Assembly (NCBI RefSeq): GCF_007558865.1
Contig: NZ_VLPK01000001.1
Coordinates: 1,488,001-1,552,000 of the forward strand
Origin: Mucilaginibacter corticis
GTDB lineage: Bacteria; Bacteroidota; Bacteroidia; Sphingobacteriales; Sphingobacteriaceae
Reading direction: 5' to 3'
DNA length: 64,000 nucleotides
Positions 16,521 to 26,210 of the stretch are shown here, piece after piece. The notes below the pieces were generated by a model. That model was not told where the DNA came from. It worked only from the letters and a program-made list of their open reading frames with translations, and searched no databases. Numbering within the stretch: position 1 is the first letter of the stretch; the number at the start of each line of letters is the position of its first letter. A program made the translations under genes and the position numbers.

Positions 16521-16979
16521 ATGGAAACTTTAGATGAAATTGATAAAAGCATTTTGCGCGAATTGCAGAAAAACGCCAAAATCACCACGAAAGAATTAGC
16601 CTCAAAGCTTAATCTTACCATATCGCCTGTTTATGAGCGCATAAAGCGACTTGAAAACATGAAATTTATTAAGGAATATGTGGCCATTTTAGATAAAAAC
16701 CTGGTCAATAAACCCTTTACCAGCTACTGCCAAGTTTCGATGCGTTACCATGAGGAATACATAGATAAATTTGAAGAAGAGATCTTAAAACTTGACGAAG
16801 TACAGGAGTGCTACCACATTGCCGGGCAGATAGACTTTTTACTCAAGATAAACGTAGGCAGTATTGACGAGTATCATGATTTTATCCGCTACAAATTATC
16901 AAAGATCAATAACATTGGTTTATTGAACAGCGCGTTTGTGCTAAAGGAAATCAAGAAGACGTATGCTTATAATATTTGA
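16521..16979 (+). CDS. Lrp/AsnC family transcriptional regulator
   Basis: A 152-residue regulator with an N-terminal winged helix (LDEIDKSILRELQKNAKITTKE, then TISPVYERIKRLE). A C-terminal RAM/ACT-like effector domain follows (about 65-150, with VQECYHIAGQIDFLLKI). These proteins sense amino acids and form octamers or larger discs. Divergence from gcvP with a shared 160-bp region suggests glycine-related control, which is inference from position. Confidence 0.93.
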   Translation: METLDEIDKSILRELQKNAKITTKELASKLNLTISPVYERIKRLENMKFIKEYVAILDKNLVNKPFTSYCQVSMRYHEEYIDKFEEEILKLDEVQECYHIAGQIDFLLKINVGSIDEYHDFIRYKLSKINNIGLLNSAFVLKEIKKTYAYNI

Positions 16980-16989
16980 TGTACGTTTG

Positions 16990-17011
16990 GAGACGCGAAG
17001 TATCGCGTCTC
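16990..17011. terminator. Hairpin between the Lrp gene and pdxJ
   Basis: Stem GAGACGCGA/TCGCGTCTC with loop AGTA in the 42-bp convergent gap. There is no strong T-run. The sequence word also looks like a dispersed palindrome. Confidence 0.6.
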
Positions 17012-17021
17012 TACAAATTTA

Positions 17022-17738
17022 TTAGACCAGTTGCCTCAAATACATCTGCACTGTATTTTCCAACCCGTAATATAAAGCATCAGAAATCAACGCGTGGCCT
17101 ATGCTTACTTCTTCAAGGTTTGGTATGTTTTGGGCAAAATATTTTAGGTTGTTCAGGTCAAGGTCATGGCCTGCGTTTATGCCTAGGCCTACCTTAAGGG
17201 CGGCTTCTGCAGCTTTAATAAAGGGGGCAATTGCTGCCTCTTTACCTTGCGGGTATTGATGCGCGTAGGCCTCGGTGTACAGTTCTATCCTGTCTGTACC
17301 TGTAGTGGCTGCAGCCTCGACCATCTCAACAACCGGGTCGACAAATATGGAGACACGGATACCGGCATTTTTAAACACCGCGATGATCTCTTTCAGGTAC
17401 TCCTGGTTTTTAATGGTATCCCAGCCATGGTTTGAGGTAAGTTGCCCAAGCACATCAGGCACCAGTGTAACCTGCTCGGGTTTGTTTGCCAATACCAGGT
17501 CCACAAATTTTTGTTCCTGGCAATTACCTTCGATATTGAACTCGGTAGTCACAATTTTTTTAAGCTCGAAAACGTCGTTGTAACGGATATGCCGCTCGTC
17601 CGGTCGCGGGTGTACTGTTATGCCCTGCGCGCCGAAACGCTCGCAATCTTTGGCAACCTGCACCAAATTTGGATTATTACCACCACGCGAGTTACGGAGT
17701 GTGGCAATTTTATTAATATTGACAGATAATCGGGTCAT
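17022..17738 (-). CDS. pdxJ: Pyridoxine 5'-phosphate synthase
   Basis: Closes the pyridine ring of vitamin B6 from 1-deoxyxylulose 5-phosphate and 3-amino-2-oxopropyl phosphate. The 238-residue TIM barrel shows [17 protein letters not shown] at the N-terminus, [29 protein letters not shown] and [10 protein letters not shown]. It is convergent with the Lrp gene. Its product PLP is the cofactor of gcvP in the same region, though adjacency may be chance. Confidence 0.96.
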   Translation of the reverse strand: MTRLSVNINKIATLRNSRGGNNPNLVQVAKDCERFGAQGITVHPRPDERHIRYNDVFELKKIVTTEFNIEGNCQEQKFVDLVLANKPEQVTLVPDVLGQLTSNHGWDTIKNQEYLKEIIAVFKNAGIRVSIFVDPVVEMVEAAATTGTDRIELYTEAYAHQYPQGKEAAIAPFIKAAEAALKVGLGINAGHDLDLNNLKYFAQNIPNLEEVSIGHALISDALYYGLENTVQMYLRQLV

Positions 17739-17824
17739 GTTTTTATCGGCTTAAAAATTCAAATATCACCATAAGTTAATTAATTGCCCAAACATTTTTA
17801 ATTGCATTTAGTTGCATCAGCATC

Positions 17825-18820
17825 ATGAGATCCCTTTTTAAATACCTGTTGATCGTTTCCCTATCATGCACATTGACCTTATCTGCCAATGCGCAAGCCA
17901 ATTATTTAAAAATTACCGAATACAGGGTTTATTTCGGCTGGGCCAAACGTTTCCTGCAGGACTGGATGGTGCTGCGCCGCTTCGAAAACGCGGGCAGGCA
18001 ATACATGATGTTAGTAAACCCGCAAACTCTTGAAACCAGGATAGACGAGCCAAAGGACTACCAGATCAAACCCATGACCATGGAAGAAGCGCGCAGCTTT
18101 TTTAAAAGCACACCCTACCAAAGGGCTTTGTCCAAGGCCGAAAAACAATCGGTAATGACGCAGGACGCCGGGATAGAAATGGGAATGCCAAAGGAAAGCG
18201 GCATCAGTTTAACTGCCGATCTTTGCCCATCGCACAGGCCGCTTGATAAAAAGATCTTTACCGATATATTCTCCGAATTTCAGAAAGTTGAAAAACCTGC
18301 ACCTATAGCCCTGTCTATAACCGGCATATGGATGCGCCAGCACCCCGGCGACCTGGAGTGGCTAAAACAGATGGAGCGCAAAGGCGAGATCTATATCACC
18401 TGGATTAACCACTCTTTTAACCATCGCGTTAGCAAAACCCTGCCCCTTAAAGAAAACTTTTTGTTAGAGCCCGGTACGGATATTAATTACGAAGTGCTTG
18501 AAACCGAAAAAGCCATGCTTAAGAACGGGCTGCTGCCGTCGGTATTTTTCAGGTTCCCCGGATTAGTGTCAGATCAGCAACTGGTGAACCGGATAACCGA
18601 TTTTGGCCTGATCCCGATAGGTACAGACGCATGGTTAGCTAAAGGGCAGCAACCGCAGGCAGGTAGTATCGTGCTGATCCACGGGAATGGCAATGAACCG
18701 GTTGGTGTGAATGATTTTATTGACCTGCTCAGGTCAAAAACCCGGGCCATAGCGCAAAAACAATGGCTGCTATATGATCTGCGTGAAAGCGTTGACGATG
18801 AGTTTGAAAGCGCCAACTAA
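17825..18820 (+). CDS. Secreted polysaccharide deacetylase (NodB-like) family protein
   Basis: A 331-residue protein with a signal peptide (LLIVSLSCTLTLSANAQ). From about residue 140 it has a NodB-like fold: LTADLCPSHRPL (catalytic Asp position), WINHSFNHRV (the metal-binding His pair) and FFRFPGL. Such enzymes deacetylate glycans in the envelope. The N-terminal 120 residues match no domain I recognise. A true substrate cannot be named. Confidence 0.8.
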   Translation: MRSLFKYLLIVSLSCTLTLSANAQANYLKITEYRVYFGWAKRFLQDWMVLRRFENAGRQYMMLVNPQTLETRIDEPKDYQIKPMTMEEARSFFKSTPYQRALSKAEKQSVMTQDAGIEMGMPKESGISLTADLCPSHRPLDKKIFTDIFSEFQKVEKPAPIALSITGIWMRQHPGDLEWLKQMERKGEIYITWINHSFNHRVSKTLPLKENFLLEPGTDINYEVLETEKAMLKNGLLPSVFFRFPGLVSDQQLVNRITDFGLIPIGTDAWLAKGQQPQAGSIVLIHGNGNEPVGVNDFIDLLRSKTRAIAQKQWLLYDLRESVDDEFESAN

Positions 18821-19018
18821 TCCATTAGTAAAAATACCGCACTTCAGGGCTAAGCAGACTGGTTTATAGGCTGTAATGTAACAATCATGGTATCATCAAA
18901 ACCAAATGTGTAACAATGCTATTAAGGATAATTATTAAACGTAATATTAATTGAACATTTGTACCAAAGAGCCTTTTAGCCTTTATTATATCGATAAAAC
19001 CGCGTATTATTTAAATTT

Positions 19019-21955
19019 ATGAAGTATTTCTTTACCCCTTTAATCCTTATTTTTTTCTGCATAAGCAGCTATGCGCAATCGGGCCATAATGTAATGGGCT
19101 CCCTTATCGATTCGACAAAGCAAAGCCTTCCCGGCAGTGCTGTTAAAATAAAAACCGACCTTGGCGATAGTTCACTGGTATCAACAGATGTTGACGGTAA
19201 ATTTAGCTTTTCAAATATCAAAGGGTCTAAAATAACCCTTTACCTGTCGTCTTTTGGTTACCAGGGTATTATTAAACATTATAGCTTTAATAATGCCGAT
19301 ACCGGTACGCTGGTTATCCCGCCGGTAATTTTAAAAAGCGAAAGCAAGCAATTAAAAGAAGTTGTAATTGTTGGCATTAACCCGGTTAAATTTTCTGAAG
19401 ATACGGTTGATTATAAAATAGCAGCTTACCCGGTTCGAGCCAATGCACCCGTAGAGGATGTTTTAAAGAAGATCCCGGGCCTTGATGTTGATGCCAACGG
19501 CAACGTAACATCGCAGGGTAAAAACGTTACCAAGGTGCGCATCAATGGTAAAGACTATATGGGTGGCGATGTGCAGGCAGCTACTAAAAATTTACCTGCG
19601 GATATTTTGGAAAGCGTACAGGTAATTGATGATTACGGCGATGCGGCTAACTTAACCGGCATTAAAACCGGCGAGCCTAACAAAATATTGAACTTTACTA
19701 TCAGGGCCGATAAAAACTACGGCTACTCATTACAGGCAACCGCAGGCGATGGGCGAGATATGCTGCCCGGCCAGGACGATGCCAACCGTTATTTAGGTAC
19801 TGTTAATTTCTTTAATTTTAAAGGTGACAGGCAAATAACCGTATTGGGCAATTTAAATAATATCAATACCAATACCTTTAATTTCGGGAATAACGGCGGT
19901 GCGCCGGGCGGACGTCAAAGAGGCGGCGGCGGTGGCCAGGGTAACAGCAGCCTGGTAAGTAATAAAGACGGTATCACCAATGCCCGGGCCATAGGTACCA
20001 ACTACCGCGACCAATGGGGTAAATACCTGTCTGTATACGGCAGCTATAGTTTCTCTGATAACTCAACCGGTACTACAACTACAAGTACAACCAGCAACAG
20101 CGGTACAAACAGGATCACCACATCTAATAAAGTATCAACAGACAATCCCATCAATCACAGGTTTACTTTCAATTTGGAGTATAAGCCGGATACCATAAAT
20201 TATTTAAAGGTAACGCCAACGTTTAGCTATGGCAGCACTAACTCGTCATCAGTAGATAATGAGCTTTTAACTACCGCTGGTGTTGAAACAAAAAAATATA
20301 CCACAGTTGATTTTAACAATTCGCAATCGCCGACATTTGGCCTTAACGCGTTGTATAACCACAGGTTCCCACGGCGTCATAATTTAAGCATCAACTTAAA
20401 TTTAACTACGGCTCAAACTACGTCGTATGATAACCCGGTAAATACTGCGGGTACATCAAACGTGCCGGCTAACCAGCAAATTAATACCGATAACCGCACT
20501 ACTACATTAGGGGCCAATGTTTCTTATTTGTTCCCTTTAGGTAAAATAACTTACCTGGAGTTTAATTACGCATTTAATCATTCTTATACATCTAATGATA
20601 AGGAAACAGATACGGTATCAAACGCCAATACTTTAAACAACTACGCTTTATTAAGCAACAATTACAATTTTACTTTTGTAACTAACAAATTTGGCTTAAA
20701 CTACCGTGTTATAGCACCCAAGTATAACTACACATTAGGTATAGGCGTGCAGCCCTCTGTGTTAGACGGCCAATCTATCACCACAGGCTTGCATACGCAT
20801 TCTACCGGTTTCAACGTTATCCCGGCAGCAAATTATAACTATAACTTTTCACGTAACGAGTCGTTCAACCTGAACTATAACGGATCAAGCACACAGCCAA
20901 CGTTTTTACAGTTGCAACCGGTAACTGATTTTTCAAACCAACTGTATTTAACAGAAGGTAACCCTAACCTAAAACAACAGTTTACCAATAATATATCCGC
21001 GCGTTACCGTGCATTTGGTTTGGCATCTGGCAATATTTTCTTTGCTAACCTGTCTTATCAGTCGATAGGTAACTATGTAGCGTCAAACCAAATAACATTT
21101 ACCAATTTTAGTAAGGCGGCTTTACAGGCCAGTACAGATCCTAATCTGATCCGTTACCAAAATACTATCCTTACCCGTTATTTAAATACTAACGGCTATT
21201 CAAATTCAGGGTTACAACTGTTCTTTTCAAAACCATGGCAAGAACGTAAGTACACCGCCGGCTTTGGTGTTTCAGGCAATTACACAATAGCCCCGGCTTT
21301 TGCAACAAGTGTTGACAGTAATAATGTATACAGCCCAATGCTTAAAAACATTGCAAAAACACTTAATCTTAGCCCTAACGCACGTTTCAGGGTAGACATT
21401 ACCAACGTTATCGATGCGCAGGCAATAATAAACTATACTGTAGCTAAAACCAATAACTCTTTATCAGACCAGGCATTTAATCAAAACACCAACATCAGGG
21501 GCTTAACTTTAGGGCTGAGCGGTAAAAACTATTTTGGCAACTGGACCTTTAGCTACGATTACAGCAAGCAATACAACTATGGTTATGATATCCCGGTAAC
21601 TAACCCTAACTTGTTAAGTGCATACCTTGAACGCAGGTTCCTGAAAGACAACATGGCAACCATACGGTTTGCGGTGAACGATATCTTTAACCAAAACACA
21701 GGTTTCTCTACAGTTACTACGGGCAGCAACACCGTACAAACTAATACCAACAGGCTTGGCCGCTACTTTATGCTGACCTTTGCTTTAAGGCTGCAAAAAT
21801 TCGCGGGCCGTCCGCCTGCATCACCAGATGGCGGCGGATATGGCGGCGGTGATCGTCAGCGTGGCGGCAGAGGTGGCAATGGCGGTGGCAGAGGCAACGG
21901 CGGCGGCGGATTTGGCGGCGGCGGTGGAAAAGGCGTTGGTGGCGGTCCGCAATAA
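19019..21955 (+). CDS. TonB-receptor-like outer-membrane beta-barrel protein
   Basis: A 978-residue protein with a signal peptide (LILIFFCISSYAQ). It has a carboxypeptidase-regulatory-like domain (about 22-105), a plug-like domain (about 110-230; EDVLKKIPGLDVDANGNV and VRINGKDYMGGDV) and a long barrel of alternating strands. A Gly-rich insert lies near 295, and the last 35 residues are almost entirely Gly with Arg, Asn and Asp. It resembles the Bacteroidota outer-membrane beta-barrel family next to SusC-type receptors but has no SusD partner. The ligand is unknown. Confidence 0.88.
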   Translation: MKYFFTPLILIFFCISSYAQSGHNVMGSLIDSTKQSLPGSAVKIKTDLGDSSLVSTDVDGKFSFSNIKGSKITLYLSSFGYQGIIKHYSFNNADTGTLVIPPVILKSESKQLKEVVIVGINPVKFSEDTVDYKIAAYPVRANAPVEDVLKKIPGLDVDANGNVTSQGKNVTKVRINGKDYMGGDVQAATKNLPADILESVQVIDDYGDAANLTGIKTGEPNKILNFTIRADKNYGYSLQATAGDGRDMLPGQDDANRYLGTVNFFNFKGDRQITVLGNLNNINTNTFNFGNNGGAPGGRQRGGGGGQGNSSLVSNKDGITNARAIGTNYRDQWGKYLSVYGSYSFSDNSTGTTTTSTTSNSGTNRITTSNKVSTDNPINHRFTFNLEYKPDTINYLKVTPTFSYGSTNSSSVDNELLTTAGVETKKYTTVDFNNSQSPTFGLNALYNHRFPRRHNLSINLNLTTAQTTSYDNPVNTAGTSNVPANQQINTDNRTTTLGANVSYLFPLGKITYLEFNYAFNHSYTSNDKETDTVSNANTLNNYALLSNNYNFTFVTNKFGLNYRVIAPKYNYTLGIGVQPSVLDGQSITTGLHTHSTGFNVIPAANYNYNFSRNESFNLNYNGSSTQPTFLQLQPVTDFSNQLYLTEGNPNLKQQFTNNISARYRAFGLASGNIFFANLSYQSIGNYVASNQITFTNFSKAALQASTDPNLIRYQNTILTRYLNTNGYSNSGLQLFFSKPWQERKYTAGFGVSGNYTIAPAFATSVDSNNVYSPMLKNIAKTLNLSPNARFRVDITNVIDAQAIINYTVAKTNNSLSDQAFNQNTNIRGLTLGLSGKNYFGNWTFSYDYSKQYNYGYDIPVTNPNLLSAYLERRFLKDNMATIRFAVNDIFNQNTGFSTVTTGSNTVQTNTNRLGRYFMLTFALRLQKFAGRPPASPDGGGYGGGDRQRGGRGGNGGGRGNGGGGFGGGGGKGVGGGPQ

Positions 21956-21990
21956 TAATAATTTAATCACCTACATCTACCTATAAAAAG

Positions 21991-22027
21991 AAACCCTGCG
22001 CTGTTAAGGCGCAGGGTTTTCTGTTTT
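21991..22027 (+). terminator. Terminator after the 19-kb beta-barrel gene
   Basis: Stem AACCCTGCGC/GCGCAGGGTT with loop TGTTAAG, followed by T-rich sequence. Confidence 0.88.
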
Positions 22028-22046
22028 TATATGTAGTAAGCAATGG

Positions 22047-22412
22047 TTATGAAACCGTGCTTATTATTCTTTCCAGTTCGTCGAGGTCAAAAGGTTTGGC
22101 CAGGTATGTTTCTGCACCCGCATGGCTGGCCAGCAACTGAATATCGCTATTGGCCGAAAAATAGATCACCGGGATACTTTTTAGCGTATCCGTTTTTTTA
22201 AGGGTTTGCGTGGCAATAATGCCGCCCGCGTCAGGGATCCAGTTGTCCATCAATATCACGTCAGGCATAATGCCGGATACACGCTCGGTGATGGTGTTAC
22301 AATCTGTAAAGGTGTATACTTCCCATCCTTTTTCTTCTAAAATATAGTTACAAATAGATAAAATATCCTCATCATCATCAAATATGATGATCTTCCTTTT
22401 GGTGTCGGTCAT
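22047..22412 (-). CDS. Stand-alone response regulator receiver protein
   Basis: A single receiver domain of 121 residues: acidic pocket IIIFDDDEDI, phospho-acceptor Asp in VILMDNWIPDAGG, switch Ser in VIYFSANSD and Lys in YLAKPF. It has no output domain, so it probably acts as a phosphotransfer or protein-binding switch. The ATG at 22412 starts the conserved fold; the longer form adds a non-family stretch. No kinase gene is adjacent. Confidence 0.9.
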   Translation of the reverse strand: MTDTKRKIIIFDDDEDILSICNYILEEKGWEVYTFTDCNTITERVSGIMPDVILMDNWIPDAGGIIATQTLKKTDTLKSIPVIYFSANSDIQLLASHAGAETYLAKPFDLDELERIISTVS

Positions 22413-22504
22413 TTGTGTATACAAGTATTGCAGTGAAGCTATATATAACGGTAACAAAAAACAAATGTTTTCGGTTTTTCTTATTTTAAAATAAATTTTT
22501 TCTC

Positions 22505-23527
22505 TTAAAACTCAATATAAGCCAGTACAGATACCTGTTTTGAGCTGCGATTAGCATCTGTAACTATCAATGCACCTTTATTAAAAAGGGTTAAGCCTTC
22601 CCAGTTATTCTTGTAACCATCAAAAGTGGCTACCTGTTTCCATTGCAGATCTTTATAATTATGGCGCATAACAATCCTGGCGAAGGTGTTATGTTTCAGG
22701 TAGTCCGGGTTTTTATTCAAACTATCGCGCAGGCCTGGTATAATTTTTTTTATGTTGGCTTCGGGCTTGCTTACTGTTCCGTTATCAAGGTATGAGTTAT
22801 AATCGCCATTGTAAAAGTAGTTTATACCATATACCTCGTCATTATTGTTGGCGGCAATATCAGTTATCCTGAAATACATAAAAGGCGTTTCTATTTTTTT
22901 AGGCTGATCTTTAAACGCTGTATCAATTAAAAAGCCGGTATTGCCCTTGGCAGATGCATTAAACTCATACATGGCCAACAGCTTGTTTTCTTTAGGCAGA
23001 TAGGTAACGCTTTCAAAACCGGCATTTTCAATATAAAGCGGCCTTTTCAGCGTCACGAAATTATTGGGGTCAATACGGATCAGGTTGTTAACCGTATCTA
23101 CAGACCCTTTTAAAAGGAAACAATAATCATACTTGTCGTAAGTTTCTATGGACAGATAAACCTGGTTCTTTGTGAAAGTGATGGCCTCAAAACCCTCATA
23201 ATATTTTTTTACCGAGTCTGGTAGTTTATCCAGGTTTAAAACCTTTAAGGTTCTATAAGCCGAAAGGGCGGCGTCTTTACCGGCTATCACGCGGTTAATG
23301 CTGTCGGCAGCTATACTGTAAATATTAAAATCGCCGTCAAGCTTGGTTTCTTTATGGTCGCCGTATTGCGGCTCCAGGTAAACTCGGTTGTTCCATAAGA
23401 CCATGCCAGAAAATTCTTCATTTACGCTGCTTATCCCGGCAGGGAAAGGAATGGTTTTATATTTAACCTGGCTATAAGCGCATAAGGTTACTGTTATAAA
23501 TAGTAAAAATAAACTGATTTTACGCAT
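22505..23527 (-). CDS. Secreted phytase-like/SdiA-regulated type beta-propeller protein
   Basis: A 340-residue exported protein with signal peptide (LFLLFITVTLCAYSQ). The motifs YYEGFEAITF, AGFESVTYLPKENKLLAMYEF and NNWEGLTLFNKGALIVTDANRS recur as in the esterase-like/phytase-like propeller family. It probably binds or hydrolyses a ligand in the periplasm or outside. Enzyme activity is not established for this family and no clear catalytic set can be picked out. It sits alone between a response regulator and an AhpD-like gene. Confidence 0.6.
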   Translation of the reverse strand: MRKISLFLLFITVTLCAYSQVKYKTIPFPAGISSVNEEFSGMVLWNNRVYLEPQYGDHKETKLDGDFNIYSIAADSINRVIAGKDAALSAYRTLKVLNLDKLPDSVKKYYEGFEAITFTKNQVYLSIETYDKYDYCFLLKGSVDTVNNLIRIDPNNFVTLKRPLYIENAGFESVTYLPKENKLLAMYEFNASAKGNTGFLIDTAFKDQPKKIETPFMYFRITDIAANNNDEVYGINYFYNGDYNSYLDNGTVSKPEANIKKIIPGLRDSLNKNPDYLKHNTFARIVMRHNYKDLQWKQVATFDGYKNNWEGLTLFNKGALIVTDANRSSKQVSVLAYIEF

Positions 23528-23556
23528 AAGCCTTATTAAGGCTTAAAATTAGCAAA

Positions 23557-23595
23557 ATAGTATGTCATTGCAGGCAAACCGCAATGACATACTAT
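23557..23595. repeat. Perfect 15-bp inverted repeat (possible terminator)
   Basis: Arms ATAGTATGTCATTGC and GCAATGACATACTAT are fully complementary around a 9-nt loop. It starts 6 bp after the AhpD-like stop, so it may terminate that transcript on the reverse strand, though a T-run is weak. Confidence 0.75.
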
Positions 23596-23601
23596 CTATT
23601 A

Positions 23602-24051
23602 TTATGCTTCAGCCCTTTTTGGCTCCATGCGTGTGCTGATGCTGATACGGTTCCAGGCGTTGATCACGGTTATTGCCATAATAACTTTGGCCAGGTAGTG
23701 CTCGTCTAACACGCTTGCTGCTTGCTGGTAAGTTTGGTCTGATACACCGCCGTGGCTTATTTGTGTAACCTCTTCGGTAAGTGCCAATATCGCTTTTTCC
23801 TCTTCGGTAAAAAATGAAGTATCGCGCCAGGCGTTTAAAACGTAAATGCGCTGTTCGGTTTCGCCATGATTTCGGGCCTCGCGGCTATGCATGTCCAGGC
23901 AATAGGCACAGCCGTTAATTTGCGACGCGCGGATCTTTATCAATTCCCAATGTGTTTTTTTGATACCGCTGTTGGTAAGGTAGTTTTCAAGAACCATTAT
24001 AGCTTTATAAGCATCGGGTTCTAATTGCAGGATATTTATTCTTTTGCTCAT
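23602..24051 (-). CDS. Carboxymuconolactone decarboxylase/AhpD-like family protein
   Basis: A 149-residue helical protein with the AhpD signature CxxCxxxH at Cys48, Cys51 and His55 (INGCAYCLDMHSRE). Such proteins act as thiol peroxidases or reductants. The ATG at 24051 gives the family N-terminus MSKRINILQLEPDAYKAI. A Crp/Fnr regulator gene ends 72 bp upstream on the same strand, a common pairing in Bacteroidota that suggests the regulator controls it. Confidence 0.9.
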   Translation of the reverse strand: MSKRINILQLEPDAYKAIMVLENYLTNSGIKKTHWELIKIRASQINGCAYCLDMHSREARNHGETEQRIYVLNAWRDTSFFTEEEKAILALTEEVTQISHGGVSDQTYQQAASVLDEHYLAKVIMAITVINAWNRISISTRMEPKRAEA

Positions 24052-24123
24052 GATTGTATGTGTTTTTGTACAAGCAAAGTTGAGCATTAAACACTCTTCA
24101 AAAAATTAATCAGGATTAAGAAA

Positions 24124-24696
24124 TCAAGCCTTCTTGGCGCGGATCTTACTCAGAAATTGTGGTGTAAAACCCAGGTAAGAAGCCAGCATATACTGCGGCA
24201 CACGCTGCATAAACCCGGGGAAGTTCTGGCTAAAGTTGCGATAGCGTTCTTCGTCAGTATAAGAATAAATATACTCTATCCTGCGCTGCGCGGCGGCATA
24301 GGCGCGCTGTATCACTTTCCTGAAATAGGTATCTAATTGAGGTATGGCTTTGATCAGTTCTTCTTGCACATCCACACTCCAGGCAATCACCTCGGCATCC
24401 TCAATAGCCTGAATATAAAAGCGCGATGGCTTTTGGGTATCAAGGCTGTCATAGTCGGTTATCCACCAGCCTTCAAGGCCAAACTGCGTTATTTGTTCCT
24501 GCTCTTTTTTATTGATAAAGTACAAGCGCAGCAACCCTTTACTTACAAAGTAATTGAACCGGCATACTTTACCCGCTTTAAGCAAAAAGGTTTTCTTTTT
24601 AACGGTAGTTATTTTAAGCCTGCTGCAGATCAGATCAGCCTCGGCATCACTAATCACCACATATTTACGCATATGTTCAAGCAGGGCGGTGTACAT
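24124..24696 (-). CDS. Crp/Fnr family transcriptional regulator
   Basis: A 190-residue protein with an N-terminal ligand-binding barrel (FLLKAGKVCRFNYFVSKGLLRLYF) and a C-terminal helix-turn-helix (YTDEERYRNF, MLASYLGFTPQFLSKIRAKK). It shares its layout with the regulator at 12634-13203. It lies just upstream of the AhpD-like gene and only 14 bp from the end of the pepsin-like lipoprotein gene, all on the reverse strand, so the three may form one unit. Confidence 0.9.
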   Translation of the reverse strand: MYTALLEHMRKYVVISDAEADLICSRLKITTVKKKTFLLKAGKVCRFNYFVSKGLLRLYFINKKEQEQITQFGLEGWWITDYDSLDTQKPSRFYIQAIEDAEVIAWSVDVQEELIKAIPQLDTYFRKVIQRAYAAAQRRIEYIYSYTDEERYRNFSQNFPGFMQRVPQYMLASYLGFTPQFLSKIRAKKA

Positions 24697-24710
24697 TAAG
24701 CCAAGTTACG

Positions 24711-25805
24711 CTAATTATTCTTTAGGCCGATGCGGTGATTGGTATAATCAAGCAGGTACTCATTACTCAGGAAAAAATCGATGCTGAAAATTGTTCTGCG
24801 GTCGTTTGAGTATGATGGGTTCTGCACTTCGGTTAAATTAAGGTCGGTGCCGGTGGTGTACTGGTAGCTAAAACCCTGGTCGGTGGTAATAGAAACAACC
24901 GTATTGGCAGGCAGCGCCGCAGAATTGCTTGTGGCCGCGCTGTTCTCAATAATAGTGGTAGCAGGGGTGCCGGTATCAAACAATATGGTGCCGGGCACAT
25001 TTTGCCCGTTATAAGTTATGGTTGACTTAATGTTTGGCTGATAACCTGCTATAGCATTGTAGGTAAGCGGGTGCATTATAAAATTCGACGCGTTCAGATC
25101 GTCGGACGTTAAGCCGATATATAATAAGCCCGCAGTATAAGTAGCGGTAGCGCTAAAATTTGTCGAATTAAGCATGGCTAACCTAAACCCGCTGGTAATA
25201 TTATCCGGCAGTTTAAAATAACTTAAGGGACTGGCAATAGCCCTCGCTGTCGCGCTTACACCCGGCCCTACGCCAAAAACGTCGGCCGAATGGGCAGCAA
25301 GCTGCGTACCTGTATTTACGTTAACAACTTTATAATATAAAAATATGGGAATGCGCGGTGTAGTGACATTGCCGTTGCCATCGCCAATGGTTACCGGCGC
25401 GTAGGCCAGGTTACCATATTCTTTTATAGAGCCGTCAACACCACCGTAAGTTAAGGTAGCGGTTTGCGATGTTATGGTGATGCCGTTAACATTAACTGAG
25501 TCACCGGTTATTTGGAAACCGCTTGACGTGATCATCGACGCGGGGATAATTCCGCTGGCATCAATTGTCAGCCCGGTTGATCCAGTATCAAAAACCAGCC
25601 CGTAATCTGTTGTACTAACGGTACCAATTTTTGATACGGCAATAAACACGCGCCTGTTGCTGCCGCTTACCTGTTCGTATAGCCCCAGTTTAGCAAAGTT
25701 GGAAGGCTGCGTAACGGTAGGGGGCACTTTAGCATCCTTTTTACAGGAAGCTGCAAATACCAATAAGAATAGTGCCGGAAGATATTTTAGGAAATGTTTA
25801 CTCAT
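24711..25805 (-). CDS. Pepsin-like aspartic protease-type lipoprotein
   Basis: A 364-residue lipoprotein (lipobox AASC, Cys21). Two Asp-Thr-Gly motifs are present: GLVFDTGSTGL with Asp73 and TILFDTGTPAT with Asp277. Their spacing of about 204 residues is like the two lobes of A1 pepsins. SADVFGVGPG between them matches the pepsin DGILGLG region, and YGGVDGSIKEYG could be the flap. Bilobal pepsin homologues are uncommon in bacteria. Activity and target are untested. It would be tethered to a membrane. Confidence 0.7.
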   Translation of the reverse strand: MSKHFLKYLPALFLLVFAASCKKDAKVPPTVTQPSNFAKLGLYEQVSGSNRRVFIAVSKIGTVSTTDYGLVFDTGSTGLTIDASGIIPASMITSSGFQITGDSVNVNGITITSQTATLTYGGVDGSIKEYGNLAYAPVTIGDGNGNVTTPRIPIFLYYKVVNVNTGTQLAAHSADVFGVGPGVSATARAIASPLSYFKLPDNITSGFRLAMLNSTNFSATATYTAGLLYIGLTSDDLNASNFIMHPLTYNAIAGYQPNIKSTITYNGQNVPGTILFDTGTPATTIIENSAATSNSAALPANTVVSITTDQGFSYQYTTGTDLNLTEVQNPSYSNDRRTIFSIDFFLSNEYLLDYTNHRIGLKNN

Positions 25806-26210
25806 TTAGTATGATTTACGGCTATAACCTGATTTCAATTATACACAATAACGGCAATTTATACATATCTGTATAGCAGTATATTAAAAATATATTATTA
25901 ACTTTATGTAAACCATCAATAATCACAGCTCATTAATTATTACTTAAATCCATAACAATCAGCAAAATACTAAAAACAAGCGCTTTAATTAAATAACATT
26001 TGCCTGTTTAATGATTTATTTGCCTGATTTTTTTGGAAATTAATTGTTAATTTTCCGTGATTAAACCTACAAGCAATACGATTTAAAGTCAATTTTGCTG
26101 ATCGGATTGATTTTAAGCATATTGTACAAAGAACACTATTGATTATTTGACTATTTTAAGGCTCACCCTTTAAAATTTACACTATTGATTTGCCTTGTTA
26201 ACACCAACTA
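25806..26210. other. 405-bp AT-rich intergenic region with direct and inverted repeats
   Basis: No gene is visible. Direct repeats of ACACTATTGATT are at 26133-26144 and 26179-26190, 46 bp apart and just upstream of the acyltransferase gene. An imperfect inverted repeat GGAAATTAA/TTAATTTTCC lies at 26035-26056. The region separates divergent transcripts and probably holds both promoters. Confidence 0.5.

Noticed and set aside
19425..19450. GGTTCGA motif like a tRNA T-loop
   Set aside because: It is inside the outer-membrane barrel gene and no cloverleaf can be formed around it.
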